Positions 6,137 through 11,082 of a stretch of 11,082 nucleotides of DNA are shown here, piece by piece. The DNA is taken from contig DATAEK010000213.1 in the NCBI GenBank assembly GCA_036258055.1, forward strand, positions 1-11,082, in the 5' to 3' direction. Position numbers and translations under genes: made by a program. The DNA is from DATAEK01 sp036258055. Its GTDB lineage: Bacteria; Acidobacteriota; Vicinamibacteria; Vicinamibacterales; 2-12-FULL-66-21. The notes under the pieces are model-generated. The model was not told the origin of the DNA and ran no database searches. It worked only from the letters and a program-made list of their open reading frames with translations. Each line of letters opens with the position of its first letter. The stretch's first letter is position 1.

Positions 6137-6142
6137 TACAAT
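6137..6142 (+). promoter_or_regulatory. Putative -10 box placed for leaderless transcription of the Ntn hydrolase gene
   Basis: TACAAT at 6137-6142 lies 8 nt before the ATG at 6151, so the expected transcription start falls on or next to the start codon. No Shine-Dalgarno sequence precedes this ATG. No convincing -35 box is seen (GGACTG at 6115-6120 is weak). The arrangement fits a leaderless mRNA. Confidence 0.4.
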
Positions 6143-6150
6143 GGCGCGTT

Positions 6151-7986
6151 ATGCGTGCGACGAGCAGTTCAATCCTCCCCACCGCTCTGTTCCTTGTTGC
6201 CCTCGCGGCCCTCCCACTGGCCGATCAGCGGCCACCGGTCATCGGCCGCTCCGCCGGCGCCTCAGCCGGACATCCGCTCACGACCGCCGCGGCGATCGAG
6301 ATCCTTCAGAAAGGTGGAAACGCCTTCGATGCCGGCGTCGCCGCGATGCTCGTGGGCGCGGTTGTCGAGCAGGACCTTTACGGGTTCGGTGGCGAGGGGC
6401 TCGTGCTGGTCTATCCGCAGCGCGAGAAGAAGGTGACGTCGATCGTCGGGCAGGGGTGGGCGCCGAAGGGCGCGACGATCGACTGGTACGCGCAGCGCAA
6501 CAAGACGCTCAACGGCGAAGGGCTGGATCCCGCCGTCGTCCCCGGTGCGCCGCACGCGGCGCTGACGGTGCTCGAACGATGGGGGACGATGAGGTTCGAG
6601 GAGGTGGCGGCGCGGGCGATTGAATACGCGCGTGACGGGTTCCCGCTGCGGCCGCGGACCGCCACGACGATCGAACGCCAGCGGCCGTTCATCGAGAAGT
6701 GGCCGACGAACGTGAAGACCTGGCTGAAGCCCGACGGATCGCTCTACAAACCGGGCGACACCATCAAGCTGCCGGATCTCGCCGCCACGCTGACGAAGAT
6801 GGTCGAGGCCGAGCGTGCCGCGAAGCGCAAGGGGCGCGCGGCCGGCCTCGCGGCGGCGCGTGATCGTTTCTACAAGGGGGACATCGCCCGTGAGATGGTG
6901 TCGTTCCTGCGCGCGAACGGCGCTCCGTTCGACGAGGGCGACTTCGCGGAGTTCTTCGCGCGAGTCGAGGAGCCGGCCTCCGTCACGTACCGCGGTTACA
7001 CGGTGTACAAACACGCGTTCAATAGCCAGGGTCCGACGCTCCTCCAGTCCCTGAACATCCTCGAGAACTTCGATCTGCAGAAGCTCGGGCACAACAGCGC
7101 CGACTACCTCCACGTCGTCGTCGAGGCGATGAAGATGGCCTACGCCGACCGCGACAGCTACTACGCCGATCCGGTGTTCGTGAAGGTTCCGGCGAAGGGA
7201 CTGCTGTCCAAGGAGTACGCCAAGGCACGCGCGGCGCAAATCGATATGGCGCATGCGATGGCGACGCAGGCGGCCGGCGATCCGCTGCCGTTCGATCCCG
7301 AGGTCAAGGAGTGGCCGTTCTGGATTGCAGGTCGTACGCCGACGGTCCCGCAGTCGCCCCTCGAGAAGGCGAGTACTGATCCCAGCCTCAAAGACACCAC
7401 GCACATCTCGGTGATCGACAAGGACGGCAACGTCTTCGACGCGACGCCGAGCGGCGGCTGGATCAGCGGCGGCGTCATCGCCGGTGCCACGGGCGTGGGC
7501 CTGTCGACGCGCGGGGAGCAGTTCTGGCTCGATCCGACACGCGCGGCGCAGCTCCGGCCACGTTCACGGCCGCGTTACACGCTCACGCCCAGCATCGTGC
7601 TCAAAGATGGCGCGCCGTTCATGGCCCTCGGCACGCCCGGCGGCGACAACCAGGAGCAGACGATCCTCCAGGCGTTCCTCAACACCGTCGAGTTCTACGA
7701 CAAGTGGTACCCCAACCTGCACACGGCGTTCGAGTGGCCGCGCATGCAGACCTTCCATTTTCTCGGGTCCTTCTGGCCGCATCGGATCGAGGCCAACCGG
7801 CTCGATCTGGAGACCGGCGTCGACTCCGCGGTGATCGAGGAGCTGCGCAAACGTGGTCACGACGTGCACCTCGTGCCCCCGGTGTCGATTTCAGGATGCG
7901 CGACCGCCGTCCTGATCGATCCGCGGACGAACAGCCGGATTGCGGGCGCCGATCCGCGGCGCGACTGCTACGCGATTGCCTACTGA
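6151..7986 (+). CDS. Secreted gamma-glutamyltranspeptidase-family Ntn hydrolase
   Basis: A 611-residue precursor with a signal peptide (M-R-A-T-S-S-S-I-L-P-T, then ALFLVALAALPLA). The family start G-x-S-A-G-A-S-A-G-H-P-L-T-T-A-A-A is followed by I-L-Q-K-G-G-N-A-F-D-A at about 51-61 and G-F-G-G-E-G at 78-83. The small-subunit start is D-T-T-H at 415-418, with Thr416 as the expected autocleavage site and nucleophile, followed by V-I-D-K-D-G-N. The oxyanion part is G-T-P-G-G-D-N at 494-500. Length and order fit the family, in which the precursor cuts itself into two chains in the periplasm. Residues that bind the gamma-glutamyl group in E. coli Ggt (Arg114, Asn411, Asp433, Ser462, Ser463) align here with Gln, Gly, Gln, Tyr and Thr, so the true substrate may differ. 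The frame is open further upstream, but the signal peptide and the -10 box support the start at 6151. First gene of a three-gene unit; its end overlaps the next gene. Confidence 0.9.
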   Translation: MRATSSSILPTALFLVALAALPLADQRPPVIGRSAGASAGHPLTTAAAIEILQKGGNAFDAGVAAMLVGAVVEQDLYGFGGEGLVLVYPQREKKVTSIVGQGWAPKGATIDWYAQRNKTLNGEGLDPAVVPGAPHAALTVLERWGTMRFEEVAARAIEYARDGFPLRPRTATTIERQRPFIEKWPTNVKTWLKPDGSLYKPGDTIKLPDLAATLTKMVEAERAAKRKGRAAGLAAARDRFYKGDIAREMVSFLRANGAPFDEGDFAEFFARVEEPASVTYRGYTVYKHAFNSQGPTLLQSLNILENFDLQKLGHNSADYLHVVVEAMKMAYADRDSYYADPVFVKVPAKGLLSKEYAKARAAQIDMAHAMATQAAGDPLPFDPEVKEWPFWIAGRTPTVPQSPLEKASTDPSLKDTTHISVIDKDGNVFDATPSGGWISGGVIAGATGVGLSTRGEQFWLDPTRAAQLRPRSRPRYTLTPSIVLKDGAPFMALGTPGGDNQEQTILQAFLNTVEFYDKWYPNLHTAFEWPRMQTFHFLGSFWPHRIEANRLDLETGVDSAVIEELRKRGHDVHLVPPVSISGCATAVLIDPRTNSRIAGADPRRDCYAIAY

Positions 7987-9634
7987 TCGAGGGCACCGCT
8001 CGATCGCCGGGTTCCTGATTGTTCCGGCGTGCCTGCTGGCGTTGCTGGCGGTGCCGTCGGCAAGTCAGCCGGACGCGTTCGCGCAAGCCGCCGCACAGGC
8101 CACACAGTTCGAGCGGGCGGTGTCTGCGGCCCGGCGTGTGCTGACTGCCTGGCTGGCGGCCGCCGATCCCAAGACCTTGCTCCTGCCGGATTATCTCGAC
8201 GTCGAACCCGCAAAGCGCGTCTACACGCCGCACAACTCCGGCGCTGATCTGTATCCCTACCTGATTCTCACGGCCCATCTCACTGATCCTGAGCTCCTCG
8301 ACGGACGACTGCTCGAGATGCTTCGCAACGAAGTGCGTTACACGACCCAGGGATCCGCGATCCCGCGCAACCTGAATCTGACGACGGGGGAGCTTGGCCC
8401 GCCCAGCTTCTTCGGCGCTGGCGAGTACGCCAAAGACGGTCTGATCGCGGTGACTGAATATCTCGGCCGCACCCCCTGGTTCTACCGCATGGTCGACATG
8501 ACCGCCGATGCCATGGAGCGGGCGCCCGTACCGTCGTCATTCGGAAACCTGCCGGCGTCCGATCCGGAATTGAACGGCGACTACCTCCAGACGCTCGTGC
8601 GGCTCGCGACGATGACCGGCGATCGCCGCTTCCTCGAATGGGCGCGACGAATCGGGGACGCGTACGTCAAGGAAGTGCTGCCGGGCACGTTCGGCGTTCC
8701 TGGTATGACGTGGGACTTTCAGAAGCACTCCGGCGATCGACGGCTGCGTCTGCGCGATCACGGCAACGAAACGGTGGTCGGTCTCTCGATGCTCTTTGCA
8801 CTCGAGCGACAACTGGGCAGCGCACGCGCTGAGGCCTACCGCCCGGTCGTGCAGCGGATGCTCGACCGGATCCTCGCGTCGGCCAACCCTGACGGAATGC
8901 TCTACAACGAGGTGGACGCCGAGACGCTCGCCCCACTCGACCAGCGTCTTTCAGACAACTGGGGTTACGTCTACGGTGCCGTCTACAGCTTCTACCAGTG
9001 CACGGGCGAGACCAAGTACCGCGATGCGGTGCGTCGCGTCCTCGGCAATCTTCCCCACTATCGCAAGTATGTGTGGGAGCCGGGACGCAACCCACCGCTC
9101 GGTTCGTTCGATGGATACGCCGATTCGATCGAGAGCGCGATCTATCTCGTGGCTCATGAGCCGGTGCCTGAGGCCTTCGACTGGATCGACTCCGAGATGC
9201 CGGTCATGCTGGCGATGCAGCGCGCGGACGGTCATCTCGAAGATTGGTACGGGGAAGGGAACTTCAACCGGACGGCGCTGCTCTACGCGTTCATGAAGAG
9301 CCAGGGGGTGCGTCCGGATCGCTGGGAGCCCGGAATTGGTGTTGGTGCGGTGCGCGACGGCGAAGGACTTCGCCTCGTGCTCGACATGCCGGCGGCGCGG
9401 CCTATCCGCTTCGATTTCGCGCGCCATCGGCGCGTGCTCAACTTCGACAAGAACTACGTCCGGCTGAACGAGTTTCCGGAGTGGTTCACTGTGGACGAGA
9501 ATCGGCTCTACCGCCTCCGTGACGCCGGATCGGCCGAGCGGATAGCGCTCGGCTCGGAGCTCGTCGCCGGCATTGTGATGCACCCAGGCAAGTGGACCGT
9601 CGAACCCTTTCAGCCGCCTGTCTCCATCCGCTAG
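7976..9634 (+). CDS. Secreted all-helical protein, (alpha/alpha)6-barrel glycosidase-like
   Basis: A protein of about 552 residues with a signal peptide (R-S-I-A-G-F-L-I-V-P-A-C-L-L-A-L-L-A-V-P-S-A-S). Residues about 45-445 contain regular amphipathic helices with motifs seen in six-hairpin glycosidase-like proteins: T-P-H-N-S-G-A-D-L-Y-P-Y, N-G-D-Y-L-Q-T-L-V-R-L-A, R-D-H-G-N-E-T-V-V-G-L, S-D-N-W-G-Y-V-Y-G-A-V-Y, and D-G-H-L-E-D-W-Y-G-E-G-N-F-N-R-T. The last 100 residues look beta-rich, as in the C-terminal sheet of many such proteins. Aspartates and glutamates in these motifs could be catalytic, but I cannot place it in a GH or PL family. No ATG is available; the TTG at 7976 gives an 11-nt overlap with the hydrolase gene and a normal signal peptide, and the TTG at 7940 is the other choice. 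No clear ribosome binding site precedes either, so translation is probably coupled to the upstream gene. Confidence 0.75.
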   Translation: MPTDRGHRSIAGFLIVPACLLALLAVPSASQPDAFAQAAAQATQFERAVSAARRVLTAWLAAADPKTLLLPDYLDVEPAKRVYTPHNSGADLYPYLILTAHLTDPELLDGRLLEMLRNEVRYTTQGSAIPRNLNLTTGELGPPSFFGAGEYAKDGLIAVTEYLGRTPWFYRMVDMTADAMERAPVPSSFGNLPASDPELNGDYLQTLVRLATMTGDRRFLEWARRIGDAYVKEVLPGTFGVPGMTWDFQKHSGDRRLRLRDHGNETVVGLSMLFALERQLGSARAEAYRPVVQRMLDRILASANPDGMLYNEVDAETLAPLDQRLSDNWGYVYGAVYSFYQCTGETKYRDAVRRVLGNLPHYRKYVWEPGRNPPLGSFDGYADSIESAIYLVAHEPVPEAFDWIDSEMPVMLAMQRADGHLEDWYGEGNFNRTALLYAFMKSQGVRPDRWEPGIGVGAVRDGEGLRLVLDMPAARPIRFDFARHRRVLNFDKNYVRLNEFPEWFTVDENRLYRLRDAGSAERIALGSELVAGIVMHPGKWTVEPFQPPVSIR

Positions 9635-9647
9635 ATCGCGAGGACTC

Positions 9648-10715
9648 GTGACCGCGCGCTTGTTCGATCCGTTCTCCATCCGTAGCCTTACACTCCGCAA
9701 CCGCATTGTCGTCTCCCCGATGTGCCAGTACTCATCGGTCGACGGTTTCGCGAACGACTGGCACGTGGTTCATCTCGGGAGCCGCGCGGTAGGAGGTGCT
9801 GCCGCCGTGATCGCGGAAGCGACCGCAGTGACCGCCGACGGACGGATCAGCCCCGACGACCTCGGCATCTGGATGGACGCCCATCTCGAACCGCTCGCCA
9901 GGATCTTCCGGTTCATCGCTTCGCAGGGCGCCGTACCCGGCATGCAGCTCGCCCACGCCGGGCGCAAGGCGAGCACCGCCGCGCCGTTCAAGGGGGGTGG
10001 ACCGCTGCCGACAACGAAGGGCGGATGGTCTCCGATCGTCGGCCCGAGCGCGGTGCCGTTCACCGACGGCTGGCAGACGCCGGTGGCCATGGATCGCACC
10101 GCCATTCGATCGGTCGTTGATGCGTTTGCCACCGCGGCCGCGCGGCTGCTCGAGGCCGGCGGCCAGATCGTGGAGATCCACGCCGCGCACGGCTATCTCC
10201 TGCAGGAGTTCCTCTCGCCGATCTCGAATCTGCGAAACGACGAGTACGGAGGCACGTTCGAGAACCGGATTCGACTCCTCAGCGAGGTGGTCGAGGCGGT
10301 CAGGGCCGTGTGGCCGGACCGATTGCCGTTGTTCGTCCGCATCTCCTCGACCGATTGGACTGACGGCGGCTGGACGATCGAGGACTCGCTGGGGCTCGCG
10401 GCGCGGCTGAAGGGGCTGGGAGTGGACGTCATCGACTGCTCGTCCGGCGGCAACGTCGCCCATGCGCAGATTCCGTTTGCGCCCGGCTATCAGGTCCCGT
10501 TCGCCGCCCGAATCAGACGCGAGGCAGGCATCGCGACGGCCGCCGTCGGCCTCATCACCGAGGCCGAGCAGGCGGAGCAGATTCTCACCGGCGGTCAGGC
10601 CGATTTGATCGTCCTGGCACGCGAGCTTCTGCGTGATCCGTACTGGCCGATCCATGCGGCCATCCGGCTCGGCGCTGCGCCGGCAGTGCCCGCGCAGTAC
10701 CGCAGGGCGTACTGA
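9648..10715 (+). CDS. Old Yellow Enzyme, YqjM/XenA-type NAD(P)H:flavin ene-reductase
   Basis: A 355-residue FMN-dependent TIM-barrel oxidoreductase that reduces activated C=C bonds of enals, enones or similar electrophiles with NAD(P)H in the cytoplasm. The N-terminus has R-N-R-I-V-V-S-P-M-C-Q-Y with Cys26 and Tyr28, the same numbers as in Bacillus YqjM. Further sites are N-D-W-H-V-V-H-L (36-43), Q100 and Lys107 in Q-L-A-H-A-G-R-K-A, His178 and His181 with Tyr183 in I-H-A-A-H-G-Y, the signature L-S-P-I-S-N-x-R-x-D-E-Y-G-G (189-202), and Arg231. L-A-R-E-L-L-R-D-P (323-331) holds the phosphate-binding Arg325, and the end Q-Y-R-R-A-Y resembles the arginine finger that reaches into the neighbouring subunit. 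The loop after Lys107 is longer than in YqjM, as in XenA of Pseudomonas. The start is GTG 9648 with GCGAGGA 4 nt upstream. It begins 13 nt after the previous stop, so it is probably in the same operon. Confidence 0.92.
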   Translation: MTARLFDPFSIRSLTLRNRIVVSPMCQYSSVDGFANDWHVVHLGSRAVGGAAAVIAEATAVTADGRISPDDLGIWMDAHLEPLARIFRFIASQGAVPGMQLAHAGRKASTAAPFKGGGPLPTTKGGWSPIVGPSAVPFTDGWQTPVAMDRTAIRSVVDAFATAAARLLEAGGQIVEIHAAHGYLLQEFLSPISNLRNDEYGGTFENRIRLLSEVVEAVRAVWPDRLPLFVRISSTDWTDGGWTIEDSLGLAARLKGLGVDVIDCSSGGNVAHAQIPFAPGYQVPFAARIRREAGIATAAVGLITEAEQAEQILTGGQADLIVLARELLRDPYWPIHAAIRLGAAPAVPAQYRRAY

Positions 10716-10774
10716 GCAGCTTCTGGGTTGATCCAGCAGCTTCGGAGTTGACTGAGCAGCTTCCGAGTTGACGG
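10715..10774 (+). repeat. Three tandem 20-bp repeats directly after the ene-reductase gene
   Basis: Three units begin with AGCAGCTTC at 10715, 10735 and 10755. Each is 20 bp long and reads roughly AGCAGCTTCnGnGTTGAyCn. The first unit starts on the last base of the ene-reductase stop codon. Units 2 and 3 differ by few bases; unit 1 is the most diverged. No function is evident. Confidence 0.8.
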
Positions 10775-10908
10775 AGAGCACGGAGGATTTCTACACGGAG
10801 TTCGCGGAGGGATCGGTTTGTGTAACGCTATCTCGACGGGTCCGTGCGAACTGCTTGAAACGTGATCACCGAGTAGTACGTCTCCGTACCTCCGTGTAGA
10901 TCACTCCG
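10771..10908. repeat. Inverted-repeat element 3 (CGGAG-type units)
   Basis: The left arm (10771-10811) repeats CGGAG at irregular 7-14 nt steps; the right arm (10881-10908) repeats CTCCG. The best pairing block is CTACACGGAG (10791-10800) with CTCCGTGTAG (10890-10899), flanked by further CGGAG/CTCCG pairs. The loop of about 70 nt contains CGGTT (10814-10818), GTAACGCT (10822-10829), TCTCG, TCC and GCGAAC (10846-10851), similar in order to the loops of elements 1 and 2. It lies between two convergent genes. A separate short hairpin, GCGGGC/GCCCGC with a TCC loop, lies just after it at 10908-10922, again without a T-tract. Confidence 0.65.
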
Positions 10909-10945
10909 CGGGCTCCGCCCGCTCCGAAAACGGCGGCCCCGACTC

Positions 10946-11082
10946 TTACCGCGGGCTCACCCTCAGAATCTCCCGCTCGAGTCCCACGTACAGCGAGCCG
11001 TCAGCAGCGGCTTCAAGCACCCGCACGCGCGAGGTGCGGTCGATGGTGAGCCGTTCGGTTGAGAGGACTGTGGGGGAGGCGT
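10946..11082 (-). CDS. Beta-propeller protein, probably PQQ-dependent sugar dehydrogenase-like, C-terminal end (partial)
   Basis: On the minus strand the frame is open from the window edge to a TAA at 10948-10946 and gives the last 44 residues of a protein. The tail reads I-D-R-T-S-R-V-R-V-L-E-A-A-A-D-G-S-L-Y-V and then a G-L-x-R-E-I-L-R-V ending. A blade of the form R-V-R-x-x-x-x-x-x-D-G-x-L-Y-V followed by I-L-R-x-x-P is typical for the end of soluble glucose/sorbosone (aldose) dehydrogenases that bind PQQ, and of related six-bladed propellers. No catalytic residue lies in this part, so the exact enzyme is uncertain. It is convergent with the ene-reductase gene. Confidence 0.6.
   Translation of the reverse strand, partial: ASPTVLSTERLTIDRTSRVRVLEAAADGSLYVGLEREILRVSPR

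Noticed and set aside
5752..6150. Upstream extension of the Ntn hydrolase frame
   Set aside because: The frame is open for 133 codons, but it crosses the 66-aa gene, the GAGGTTC units and both hairpins and would bury the signal peptide.
6262..7404. Minus-strand open frame of 380 codons inside the Ntn hydrolase gene
   Set aside because: It lies fully antisense to a clear family member, and its Arg/Leu/Glu-rich translation shows no motif.
9732..10781. Minus-strand open frame of 349 codons opposite the ene-reductase gene
   Set aside because: It mirrors the ene-reductase coding frame, and its start would lie in the tandem repeats. No domain is seen.

Overview
The window looks like a chromosomal segment of an uncultured or poorly known Acidobacteriota, most likely close to the Vicinamibacteria. 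This rests on high GC content, an FtsX-type permease of the 'acidobacterial duplicated orphan permease' (ADOP) kind, many genes for secreted proteins, and intergenic regions full of short-unit repeats. The lineage is inferred from gene style only; no rRNA or marker gene is present.

Layout from left to right: the last 54 codons of a SNF2/SWI2 helicase (+); an intergenic inverted-repeat element; a 30-residue membrane peptide gene with a very strong ribosome binding site; an ADOP permease (+); a heptamer-repeat inverted array that fills the gap to a convergent secreted alpha/beta-hydrolase with a PDZ domain (-). Divergent from the hydrolase are a methyltransferase with an N-terminal signal or anchor segment (+) and a 54-residue membrane protein whose GTG start overlaps the methyltransferase stop. 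Then come a promoter, a 66-residue basic/proline-rich small protein gene (+), and a repeat-rich gap with two matched hairpins.

A tight three-gene unit follows (+): a secreted gamma-glutamyltranspeptidase-fold Ntn hydrolase, a secreted all-helical protein resembling (alpha/alpha)6 barrel proteins, and an Old Yellow Enzyme of the YqjM/XenA type. A possible leaderless promoter lies directly before the first of these. The first two genes overlap and the third starts 13 nt after the second, so co-transcription is likely. Their joint role, perhaps processing of an imported or extracellular compound, is inference only. The window ends with a 20-bp triple tandem repeat, another inverted-repeat element, and the C-terminus of a beta-propeller protein resembling PQQ-dependent sugar dehydrogenases (-).

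The most unusual signal is non-coding. Three separate gaps carry inverted repeats built from short units of about 7 nt. The unit differs in each gap, but the loops share a similar core, roughly TAAcGCT, then TGCG or TCTCG, then TCC, then CAAAC or CGAAC. This suggests a dispersed element family with fast-changing arms and a slower-changing core. The second notable point is that the Ntn hydrolase keeps the catalytic threonine but lacks the residues that hold a gamma-glutamyl group in the E. coli enzyme.
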